In this document: positions 57,019 through 64,000 of the stretch, in pieces
Position numbering within the stretch: position 1 is the stretch's first letter
How the letters are laid out: the number at the start of each line of letters is the position of its first letter
DNA from: a virus
Length of the DNA stretch: 64,000 nt
IMG/VR virus record: IMGVR_UViG_3300031251_000002
Coordinates: 62,001-126,000 of that record
Strand: one strand, 5' to 3'
Position numbers and translations under genes: made by a program
Notes under the pieces: model-generated
The model's input: only the letters and a program-made list of their open reading frames with translations
The model's database searches: none
Told to the model about the DNA's origin: nothing

Positions 57019-60000
57019 ATGGCAATTCCTGCAAGTCCTGATCTAATCACCGTTCTGACCTCAGACGGTGATGTTGATCTATTTCTGCCGTCCGACATCT
57101 ATCGGTATGACTTCGATAACCGTCCGCTTCGTAACCTCATTCTGAATGACGAGAGTCTTCAGACCGGGGCGAACGAGGCGATTACAGAGACATTCAACTC
57201 CCGCTATCCGGGTGTTGACTGGCTGACAACGACAGGTGCGCGAGGCCCATACCTAAACCTTAAGGCTCGTCTTGACGACATGGATTCGTCCGTCAAGAAG
57301 AACATCTACAGCCTTAATCAAGAACTGGCTGCTCGCTACCGGAGTCAGTACGCCTCGGGCTTCTTCCTGAAGACAGGAGAGGTCTACGATGCCAACGTAT
57401 TTGACGTAGTGAGCGCGTCCAGCACCCACATCCCGTTCGGTGCGATCTGCGTCCCGGATGCGAACCCGAATGACGTTAGCTCCAACCTCACATCTTCGAT
57501 TCCTGCCAACTCGGTTTGGATCTCGACTCATGAGGGAACACGCTCGCCCTTTGTGGCTAAGCCGATTGAGGCGATGCTGGGCGGTTTCCATGTCCGTCTG
57601 TTCAACGAGTCCGCGCATGGCGCAGCCACATCTGGCTTCACCAACGGCGTGTCGATCCTGTTCGATGCAGCCCCAAGCAGCGGTCAGCGCTTCGATCTCG
57701 CCTTCCTAGAGTTCTGGTTCGCCCCGGTTGACGGCGGGCTGGCCAACACAGGTGGCACCGACTCCTTCTACGAGTACGGCGCTGTAGACTCCAACGCTTC
57801 ACGGTCTGTTGACCAGTCAGCCGCAGCGGTTCAGGGAACCGTGTGGTTCGATCCGACTACGATTGGCAACTACATTCAGTTGCGCCATCGGATCCGCGTC
57901 GTATCGAACATTGATTACGTCAACAAGCCATTCGGCATCAACGATGCGTCTGTCGTTGCACAGGGCGGTGCCGGTTCCCCGGTCGGTGGAAAGACATTCG
58001 TCAACGGCCTGTCGGTAATCAGCGATCCGGCGATCTGGGTTGCTGGAAGTGGCTCAGGCGGCGACAAGACAGCCCTCGGCACCTCGGATGGGTACGTGTA
58101 CGCGATCCCGATGATGATCGTTTCGCGTAAGAACACGGCTGCGTGGAGCCTCTCTAATCAGAACGGCGGTCAGGCATCCAACTTCGGTGCTGGCGGACGA
58201 CCGGATGGTTACACGCACCAGAAGTTCTCGCGTGGCGACATTCTTGACATCCGTCCTCGCGCTTTCATGGATCGTACGAGCCTGATTGACGCGACTGAGG
58301 AATCATTCGACAAGCTGCTTCGTGGACGCCTTTTGACGGCCATGAGCCAGATGTCCTACGAAGCCGGTTCGGATCTGTTCACCCAGTCACACCTAGGAAC
58401 GTTTACGGATCCAGTCGGGATGTACGGAACCGAGCTTCTGGAGATGAACCAGCTTGGTACGACGAACACCGCGCACACGCATCCGATTCGTGACTTTTTG
58501 GACAACGGTTCGCTCGCCGTCGCTAGGCCAACGGGTTTGCGTCGTGTCTTCAGCCCAAGTCGGGATACGCAGGTTCAACCGTTCCACATCAACTTGAATG
58601 GTGGAGCAACGACCAATGCAGATTTCGTGACATGGGCACCTCCGGTCATTACCTTGTTTGCAGCCGGTGTTTCGGCTCTCGGTCCTGCGAACGCAGTGAT
58701 CGAAAGCGTTCCCATCATGTCGTGGCGCACCACGCACCTGCCGGTTGTTACCATCGGTAATTGGTCAGGAATCGGCACCAATCAAGCAACCGCGACGGTT
58801 GATACGGGCGGGGTTGGTTATGACGCGACCGACACGATTGACGGGGCAGTGAACATCCGCTGGCCACAGTCAACCGGTCTGCGCCACTCGCCTACGCGGA
58901 TTGACTATCAAGACTGGACCGCTGGCGCGAACGGATCTGGCAGCATCACCCCGTCCATCCGGGCTACCGGGTTGAACGGCGGTACGGGTGGCGCTCAGGG
59001 TCCGACCGGCCTCTTTGTTTCAACAGACGGCCACATCTACGTCTGCGATACTAGCAATCACCGGATTCAAATCTATGCTCCGCCCGCACCGACTGATACG
59101 ACGTTCACCATCGTAGGTCAGTTCCCCGGCTCAATCGGCACGTTGCCGGGTCCGGGATCTGACAACGCGCATCTAAATTCCCCACAGGCTGTGGCGGTTG
59201 ATGGTTCTGGCAACATCTATGTTGCTGACACCAACAATCATCGGGTTGTGAAGCTGTCCAATGCGCTTCCGCTACCGGCCTACGTGAGCCAGTTCGGCAC
59301 TGGCAGCATTGGAACAGGAACGACACATCTCAACACCCCACAGGGCGTTGTGGCTGGCGTCTCCAACGTCTACATCTCTGACACGAACAACTATCGTGTA
59401 GTGAAGCTTGACGGTTCATTGACCTTCGTAGACCAGTTCGGCGTAACCGGTGTACCGGGTTCGGATGCGACCCACTGCTTGAGTCCGCAGCGCCTCACGA
59501 CTGGCATTGGTGGTTCGGGTGGTCGCCTCATCGTGGCTGACCAGACCCGCGTTCTAGTTTTGAACTCTGCCCCCTCACCGATGACGCTTGATCGGGTTCT
59601 TGTGGGTGGTCAGGGCTATGCAGACGGCACAGCCATCACCGCTTTGAACGCCATCAAGTCCATGGCTATCGTAGAAGACAGCAGCGGTAACAAGTACGTC
59701 AGCGGCGGTGGAACCTCAGCCATCTTCAAATTCAACTCGTCGTGGGTTCTTCAGGCCAAGTTTGGTGCGGGTACGAATGACCTGACAAGCTTGTGGTACG
59801 GCCCTGCGGATCCTAATTTCAACACGCATTGCGGGCTTACCGGGAACATCGTTGTTGATTCGGCAAACGGCTTTGTCTACGTAGCTGACAACACCTACGG
59901 CGTCTCCCCCGGCTATGCGCGAGTCCTAGTTCTTAATATTGCTGACTTGACGTATCACAATGAGCTTTTGCTTTCGACGCCGCGTCCGTGGATGGACGGC

Positions 60001-61917
60001 TCGTCAGTTCTCCCGAAGTCCCCGACCCCGAACTACGTGCAGCCGTCCTGCAACATCGCTATGGATCTGGTCAACACGGAGATTTACATCACTCTGGACA
60101 CGCTGGCATGCGTAGAAAAGTGGGACACCTCCCCGAGCGCGGGCAACCCGAATCTCTGGGCATACGAGACCAAGTTTGGCAATGGAACGCACATCACGGA
60201 ATGGCCGTACTATCAAGGCTGGCGCAGTCCTGCTGACGATGCTCACAGCTTCTCGTTCCCCAAGACGGTCGCTGTCTCTCCCGATGGTTCGACCCTGTAC
60301 GTGGGCGATCAGAATTTCCGAGCGCTTAACGACGGCCACCACGCAAGCCGTATCGTTAGCCTGACATGCAACACGGTCCCGATGACCATGAACGCATGGT
60401 TTGGCGACCTGAACGTAGCTGACACCTCTTGCGACCTCGGCTCAACCACTGACACGCCGTACTTCCAGTCCGTCAGCGGGCTGGTGGCGCAGGGAACCCG
60501 CGTTTACGCAACCGATGCGTACGCGAACCCGCCGCTTCTCGTTGTTCTTGATGTCGCTGGCTGGACGGGAGTGACCCGAGTTACCGCGCCGTTCAAGGAA
60601 GCGATTACAGACACGACATGGACCTCAGCCAGCATCCCGGCTAGCGGTGTAAGCAGCAACTACCTGACGGTCAACGGGGGCAACTACAACGCTGTTCTAG
60701 GCGACTCGACGGTGCTGTACATCAACCCCGGTTTCTCGACCCAGCGCTGGGCTATCGACAACAGTGTTGTAACCGGCGCAAGTGTCGATAACCCGTTACG
60801 CGCTTTCCTGACCCTCGGAACCGGGATCGCGGTGCAGAAGCCGATTCAAAGCACCCAGCCGTTTGTCGGTGTCAGCGGTGTCTGGTACGACGCTTCAGTT
60901 ACCCCAAACCGACTGGTGATCTCGGATCAAGTGACCAACGAAGTCTATGTCGTTTCGGTAGACATTGACACAAACTCGCTCCCAGCAGACTTCACGCTTC
61001 TGGGCGAGGCGGGCACCGCAGGTGTCTCAGGCTTCGGCTTCGGTGGCTGGGCACATCCAACGTCGGTCGCCATGAAGCAGTTGAGTGGAATCGACTACTT
61101 CTACTACACGGACTTCTACAACGGCTCGCTCCAGCGGTCATCGCCGTACTTTGCCTTCATCGAACGCGGAACCGGGCGGATCGAATGTCTTCTGCCGCCA
61201 CCGGCAGGAACGACACTCCGGGTCTACTCGCGGTTCACCCCCTATCAGGGTGTCTACGTGCGGCCTGACTTCCTTGGCAACTCCGCGCACAACTCGACGG
61301 CCTACGCCCAGTCCTTGTTTGCTTCGCGCCTAGTCGTGAAGCCGTACAAGATGCTGGCAACGACCCTTGGCCGGGTAGGTATCGACTCCGGAAACCTGAT
61401 CACTGAGACCGCCTACTCTTCGCCGCTATCCCATCTTCCGCTTCCTCTGGGAACGACGACGGAGTACGCATGGCAGGGGGATCGCCTTCAGTTCATCGGG
61501 GACATGATCTCTCCGTCCAGCCTAGTGGTCCTGCCGCTGGTTCAGCTTGGCTCACAGCCTCAGGAGTGGGACACCGACTCGGAGTCCTTCTACGAGCGCT
61601 CAACCCGCATCGGTCGGCTGGAGGATCCAATCCTTAACAACGGCCACGGTGGAGCGCCCAGCTACACGCTGGCATCCAACGAGTTCCCGGTTGTTCAGTC
61701 CTTCTCGCTGTCCAACGTGGTTCCACACATCAACTACACATGGGGCACGGTTGATTACTATGGTGAGCTTCTCTTGTTCGTTCGCGGTGACTTCAATCTA
61801 AGTAACAAGAACGTCGTTGGTCCTAGGATCAATCCGTTCGTTCAGACAAACACTGTTGTTGAGCTATACCGGATGAATGGAAACCCCTTCACTCGGATGG
61901 TTGAGACTAGAGGCTAA
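57019..61917 (+). CDS. Giant structural protein with NHL-repeat propeller
   Basis: A 1632-residue protein, the largest in the window. The N-terminus reads D-G-D-V-D-L-F-L-P-S-D-I-Y-R-Y-D-F-D-N-R-P-L-R-N-L, a pattern of large phage baseplate/fibre proteins. Residues about 655-1110 contain NHL repeats (G-L-F-V-S-T-D-G-H-I-Y-V-C-D-T-S-N-H-R; A-V-D-G-S-G-N-I-Y-V-A-D-T-N-N-H-R; N-V-Y-I-S-D-T-N-N-Y-R), a six-bladed-type beta-propeller that binds partners or ligands. The last 500 residues are beta-rich. Possibly a fibre network or baseplate periphery protein. It lies at the end of the virion gene set. Confidence 0.7.
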   Translation: MAIPASPDLITVLTSDGDVDLFLPSDIYRYDFDNRPLRNLILNDESLQTGANEAITETFNSRYPGVDWLTTTGARGPYLNLKARLDDMDSSVKKNIYSLNQELAARYRSQYASGFFLKTGEVYDANVFDVVSASSTHIPFGAICVPDANPNDVSSNLTSSIPANSVWISTHEGTRSPFVAKPIEAMLGGFHVRLFNESAHGAATSGFTNGVSILFDAAPSSGQRFDLAFLEFWFAPVDGGLANTGGTDSFYEYGAVDSNASRSVDQSAAAVQGTVWFDPTTIGNYIQLRHRIRVVSNIDYVNKPFGINDASVVAQGGAGSPVGGKTFVNGLSVISDPAIWVAGSGSGGDKTALGTSDGYVYAIPMMIVSRKNTAAWSLSNQNGGQASNFGAGGRPDGYTHQKFSRGDILDIRPRAFMDRTSLIDATEESFDKLLRGRLLTAMSQMSYEAGSDLFTQSHLGTFTDPVGMYGTELLEMNQLGTTNTAHTHPIRDFLDNGSLAVARPTGLRRVFSPSRDTQVQPFHINLNGGATTNADFVTWAPPVITLFAAGVSALGPANAVIESVPIMSWRTTHLPVVTIGNWSGIGTNQATATVDTGGVGYDATDTIDGAVNIRWPQSTGLRHSPTRIDYQDWTAGANGSGSITPSIRATGLNGGTGGAQGPTGLFVSTDGHIYVCDTSNHRIQIYAPPAPTDTTFTIVGQFPGSIGTLPGPGSDNAHLNSPQAVAVDGSGNIYVADTNNHRVVKLSNALPLPAYVSQFGTGSIGTGTTHLNTPQGVVAGVSNVYISDTNNYRVVKLDGSLTFVDQFGVTGVPGSDATHCLSPQRLTTGIGGSGGRLIVADQTRVLVLNSAPSPMTLDRVLVGGQGYADGTAITALNAIKSMAIVEDSSGNKYVSGGGTSAIFKFNSSWVLQAKFGAGTNDLTSLWYGPADPNFNTHCGLTGNIVVDSANGFVYVADNTYGVSPGYARVLVLNIADLTYHNELLLSTPRPWMDGSSVLPKSPTPNYVQPSCNIAMDLVNTEIYITLDTLACVEKWDTSPSAGNPNLWAYETKFGNGTHITEWPYYQGWRSPADDAHSFSFPKTVAVSPDGSTLYVGDQNFRALNDGHHASRIVSLTCNTVPMTMNAWFGDLNVADTSCDLGSTTDTPYFQSVSGLVAQGTRVYATDAYANPPLLVVLDVAGWTGVTRVTAPFKEAITDTTWTSASIPASGVSSNYLTVNGGNYNAVLGDSTVLYINPGFSTQRWAIDNSVVTGASVDNPLRAFLTLGTGIAVQKPIQSTQPFVGVSGVWYDASVTPNRLVISDQVTNEVYVVSVDIDTNSLPADFTLLGEAGTAGVSGFGFGGWAHPTSVAMKQLSGIDYFYYTDFYNGSLQRSSPYFAFIERGTGRIECLLPPPAGTTLRVYSRFTPYQGVYVRPDFLGNSAHNSTAYAQSLFASRLVVKPYKMLATTLGRVGIDSGNLITETAYSSPLSHLPLPLGTTTEYAWQGDRLQFIGDMISPSSLVVLPLVQLGSQPQEWDTDSESFYERSTRIGRLEDPILNNGHGGAPSYTLASNEFPVVQSFSLSNVVPHINYTWGTVDYYGELLLFVRGDFNLSNKNVVGPRINPFVQTNTVVELYRMNGNPFTRMVETRG

Positions 61918-61918
61918 T

Positions 61919-62512
61919 ATGCGTAAGTTCCTGCTTCTCCTGCTCCTACCGCTGTTCGGTTGCGCGTCTGCGGTGACGCACATCAAGGGTGACGATGCAA
62001 CGATTACCCGTTCAGTTCAAGCAGAGAAGGTGCTGTTCAACACAGCTAACACTCTATTTCTGATTGAGGCCCAGCAGCGGGTGTTGCTCTCGGCTCCGTT
62101 TCCGACTCTGCACACTTACGTGCAGGAAGAGCGGACAGAGGTGCCACGCCTCATCCTGACCATCAGAACCTACACCCAGATATACCGCGAGACGGTGATT
62201 CCGCCCAAGCCGGATATCCTGAAGGTAGTTGCGCGAGCCGAGGCGGTGAGCGCGGAACTTCAGGGCTGGTTGACGCAGGTGGCCATCGCGGACATCCCTC
62301 CGCCAACAACGCCGACGCATTCTGCTCTGACGACCGGCAACCCGTATGTTGATGCGGCAGTTCAGCTTCTCAACCTAATCAATACCGGGTTAACCATCTA
62401 TCAGGGCGCACAAGCTAAGGCTACGACGCAGGGTGTCCTTATTGATGCAGATGAAACGCTGCTTCACATTCATGAGGATCAGACGATGATCTCCGCGTGG
62501 TGGCAACCGTAG
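61919..62512 (+). CDS. Predicted lipoprotein (possible spanin)
   Basis: A 197-residue protein; ATG 61919 follows the giant gene by one base and makes a clean lipoprotein signal M-R-K-F-L-L-L-L-L-L-P-L-F-G-C15 (lipobox L-F-G-C). The mature part has amphipathic helical segments and a Pro-rich spacer (P-P-P-T-T-P-T) near residue 134. Its place beside a two-TM holin-like gene suggests a lysis role such as an outer-membrane spanin, but no second spanin subunit is visible. A surface exclusion lipoprotein is the alternative. Confidence 0.65.
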   Translation: MRKFLLLLLLPLFGCASAVTHIKGDDATITRSVQAEKVLFNTANTLFLIEAQQRVLLSAPFPTLHTYVQEERTEVPRLILTIRTYTQIYRETVIPPKPDILKVVARAEAVSAELQGWLTQVAIADIPPPTTPTHSALTTGNPYVDAAVQLLNLINTGLTIYQGAQAKATTQGVLIDADETLLHIHEDQTMISAWWQP

Positions 62513-62574
62513 GAGGTGTAGTGTAACCCAAAACACAATATTCAGCGTTTTCGTTTTCAAATCGCCCCTCAAAC

Positions 62575-62583
62575 GGATACTTA
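62575..62583 (+). promoter_or_regulatory. Candidate promoter element (GGATACTTA)
   Basis: The third exact copy of the motif, only five bases before the 62589 ATG. If used as a -10 box, the message would have almost no leader, which matches the lack of a ribosome-binding site there. Confidence 0.35.
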
Positions 62584-62588
62584 CCTGT

Positions 62589-62840
62589 ATGCGATTCCCC
62601 GTAGCTCTCACCGATGCCTTTACTGCCGTCTCTGCCGCTCAGTGGTTAATTGGTGGTGTTGCCATCGTTCTTCTGAGCGCGGAAAAGATCCTCCTCCCGG
62701 TCGGAGCGGTTCAGAACGCACTCGTTTCATCGACTATCTCGATCAGCAACTTGTTGCTGGTCATCTATCGTAAACCTTCGGACAAGGGCGGGACGGTAAC
62801 TACCGCTCGCCTGATGCGGAAGTCCGCGTCCACTAAGTAA
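62589..62840 (+). CDS. Holin-like two-TM protein
   Basis: An 83-residue protein with two hydrophobic segments (residues about 18-36 and 43-60: W-L-I-G-G-V-A-I-V-L-L and S-S-T-I-S-I-S-N-L-L-L-V-I-Y) and a basic tail. The layout suits a class II holin. It stands after the lipoprotein and before a small hypothetical gene. No ribosome-binding site is evident; the candidate promoter element directly precedes it. Confidence 0.55.
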   Translation: MRFPVALTDAFTAVSAAQWLIGGVAIVLLSAEKILLPVGAVQNALVSSTISISNLLLVIYRKPSDKGGTVTTARLMRKSASTK

Positions 62841-62858
62841 TCTTCAAGGAGATTAACA

Positions 62859-63119
62859 ATGGCTCTAACACTCGGTCAGGTTCTCGCAGATGTTCTTCAG
62901 GATGCGCCTGAGGTTGTCGCTCTCGTTCAGGAGATCGAAGCCGCCATCCAGAAGTTCCCCACCGCTGGCAGCTTCAAGGCTGACGGCGAACTCATCGCTG
63001 CTGTCCTTCCGGATCTTGGTGCGCTAATTGACGCCCTCAAGGCGCAGTTCACACCCGCCGCTGCCCCGGCTCCCGCAACCGTGGCTGCTGGCAAGATCGC
63101 CGCTCGTCTAGCCAAGTAA
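62859..63119 (+). CDS. Hypothetical small Ala-rich protein
   Basis: An 86-residue protein after AAGGAG. Helical N-terminus (V-L-A-D-V-L-Q-D-A-P-E-V-V-A-L-V-Q-E-I-E-A-A-I-Q-K-F) and an Ala/Pro-rich end. No family is recognised. It is the last gene before two tandem terminators, so it ends the transcription unit. Confidence 0.6.
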   Translation: MALTLGQVLADVLQDAPEVVALVQEIEAAIQKFPTAGSFKADGELIAAVLPDLGALIDALKAQFTPAAAPAPATVAAGKIAARLAK

Positions 63120-63131
63120 GCTGACGAGGAC

Positions 63132-63166
63132 GGTGGTGTAGACCTTAACCCCTACATCACCTTTTG
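63132..63166 (+). terminator. Rho-independent terminator, first of a pair
   Basis: A ten-bp stem with one G-T pair (GGTGGTGTAG with CTACATCACC), then TTTTGATTTTT. It lies just after the 63119 stop. Confidence 0.75.
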
Positions 63167-63173
63167 ATTTTTG

Positions 63174-63205
63174 GGGGCCGTGCAAAGCGGCCCCTATTTT
63201 TTCTT
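63174..63205 (+). terminator. Rho-independent terminator, second of a pair
   Basis: A seven-bp GC stem (GGGGCCG with CGGCCCC), seven-base loop, then TATTTTTT. It directly follows the first terminator; together they should stop transcription of the structural block. Confidence 0.88.
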
Positions 63206-63220
63206 GACGCAGAAGAGTCG

Positions 63221-63239
63221 GAAGAGGAAGATCCTCTTC
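63221..63239 (+). other. Small inverted repeat upstream of the 63266 gene
   Basis: An eight-bp stem (GAAGAGGA with TCCTCTTC) with a three-base loop, between the terminator pair and the next ATG. A TTGACG box lies at 63204-63209, but no good -10 box is visible at the right distance, so a promoter is only a possibility. Confidence 0.35.
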
Positions 63240-63265
63240 TAACTTCGTAACTGGGAGGGCACTGT

Positions 63266-63556
63266 ATGGAGACACCTGTGGAATCGGTTACCGCCCTTCC
63301 TCCCCACCACTGGAAACAGACCAGCAAAGCACTACAGTTTGTAACCGACCGGGCGAAGCCCTTGATGGTTCCCGTCCTGTGTGAGCTTTGGGATCGTATT
63401 CCAGCCGATACGATGCGTCAGGTCGTCGCGGCCATGGACAAGCCGGATCCTGAGAAGGCTATAGAGCATGCCTTCAGTCTTTCTGTTTTCCCAATTCCAG
63501 ATCACGTACAGCGCATTGTTTTCTCCCTCCTCTACTTCCGCTTGGTCATCAAGTAA
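63266..63556 (+). CDS. Hypothetical helical protein
   Basis: A 96-residue protein after GGGAGGGCACTGT. It is mostly helical (L-M-V-P-V-L-C-E-L-W-D-R-I ... H-V-Q-R-I-V-F-S-L-L-Y-F-R-L-V-I-K). No family is recognised. It is the first gene of a new transcription unit after the double terminator. Confidence 0.6.
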   Translation: METPVESVTALPPHHWKQTSKALQFVTDRAKPLMVPVLCELWDRIPADTMRQVVAAMDKPDPEKAIEHAFSLSVFPIPDHVQRIVFSLLYFRLVIK

Positions 63557-63584
63557 CCAATGCTTCATTTAAAGGTAGGTCCAC

Positions 63585-63839
63585 ATGACCTCAGCAGATT
63601 TTCTTGGTTCGCTAGTGAATCGGGTTCGTGAGCAGGTTCCTTTCGATATCAGTGGGGCGATTGACGGTGGGGCAATCACAATCAGTAACTTTCCAGCCGT
63701 AGATGAGAGCGAGCAGTGGTTACTGCAATCAATTTTTGAGGACATCTACCGCTACTGCGAACGGTACAACATCCCGGTCACCGCGATTCGGTTGCGGGAC
63801 GGGAGTGGGCAACTGGTTTCTGAGGTAAAGATTGCTTGA
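63585..63839 (+). CDS. Hypothetical small protein
   Basis: An 84-residue protein with AAAGGTAGG before the ATG. Acidic, with a helix near the middle (S-E-Q-W-L-L-Q-S-I-F-E-D-I-Y-R-Y-C-E-R-Y) and a C-terminal strand pair. No known family is recognised. It overlaps the next open frame by eight bases. Confidence 0.6.
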   Translation: MTSADFLGSLVNRVREQVPFDISGAIDGGAITISNFPAVDESEQWLLQSIFEDIYRYCERYNIPVTAIRLRDGSGQLVSEVKIA

Positions 63840-64000
63840 TGAGACTCCATACCTGCGTCCGTTCTTTCGAGCCGATTTCGCCAAGCGTGGGAAAAAGGCG
63901 AAGCGGAAACGGAATTCGCTGGCAGCAGCGCGGGCCGGGATCCAGCGCCTAGAGTATGAAAAGGCAATCCTTGAGTATCGAAGTACCCTTCTGGCCGACA
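63832..64000 (+). CDS. Hypothetical basic protein, cut by the window end
   Basis: An open frame that begins at TTG 63832 (GAGG six bases upstream) and runs off the right edge, with 56 complete residues visible. The start is L-D-E-T-P-Y-L-R-P-F-F-R-A-D-F-A, then a strongly basic stretch (K-R-G-K-K-A-K-R-K-R-N) and a helical segment. The overlapping ATG at 63839 gives only a short protein, so the TTG frame is preferred. The role is unknown. Confidence 0.5.
   Translation, partial: MLDETPYLRPFFRADFAKRGKKAKRKRNSLAAARAGIQRLEYEKAILEYRSTLLAD

Overview
The window is a 64 kb stretch of the virion-structure region of a large tailed phage with a contractile (myovirus-type) tail. The evidence is a T4-like prohead protease, a gp23-like capsid protein, a sheath, a tube, a tape measure, a gp27/gp5-like hub and spike, gp25-, gp6- and gpI-like baseplate proteins, and several fibre-like proteins. 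All genes but one lie on the + strand, packed with ATGA, TAATG or TAGTG overlaps, and all three stop codons are used normally. No terminase, portal, polymerase or integrase is visible; the portal and terminase are probably outside the window. The host cannot be named. Two predicted lipoproteins and a Thr/Pro-rich secreted protein show that some products are exported. Base composition looks moderately GC-rich by eye.

Layout. 1-8.5 kb: small virion or accessory proteins (two with Ig-like domains, several Cys-rich or zinc-ribbon proteins), an HNH homing endonuclease, a P-loop protein, an M15-type peptidoglycan peptidase, an XhlA-like membrane protein, and a STAS protein followed by a degenerate RsbW/SpoIIAB-like protein. 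8.5-14.1 kb: a mucin-like secreted protein, the protease-scaffold fusion, the major capsid protein with its terminator, and a neck-type protein. 14.1-29.5 kb: an accessory surface and fibre cassette. It holds three repeat-built fibre genes separated by two paralogous small genes, a LamG lectin, a glycosyltransferase and a methyltransferase, flanked by a duplicated pair of genes. 29-33 kb: connector and tail-completion proteins, interrupted by the only minus-strand gene, an HNH endonuclease. 33.2-42.2 kb: sheath, metallophosphoesterase, tube, gp26-like chaperone with a probable +1 frameshift extension, tape measure with a lytic transglycosylase domain, and a third HNH gene. 42.2-55.5 kb: tube-cap or LysM-like proteins, hub, spike with a PA14 domain, fibres and a beta-helix protein, a PAAR protein, gp25, gp6/J and gpI. 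55.5-62 kb: terminal fibre-like proteins and a 1632-aa NHL-repeat protein. 62-64 kb: a lipoprotein, a holin-like protein, small genes and tandem terminators.

How it fits together. The head is built from the protease-scaffold polyprotein and the capsid protein. The tail is built in a P2/T4-like order: sheath, tube, chaperone, tape measure, cap, hub, spike, wedge. The fibre cassette and spike carry many carbohydrate-binding or repeat modules, which suggests strong selection on host recognition.

Most notable observations: (i) an overlapping STAS / RsbW-like gene pair in which both partners have lost key canonical residues; (ii) two HNH genes that appear to have inserted exactly at the start codon of the gene downstream and taken over its ribosome-binding site; (iii) a strong in-frame internal start that could yield a separate scaffold protein; (iv) a candidate +1 frameshift in the tail chaperone; (v) one beta-domain shared by the capsid protein and a baseplate protein. 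All functional calls are from reading the sequence; no database search was run.
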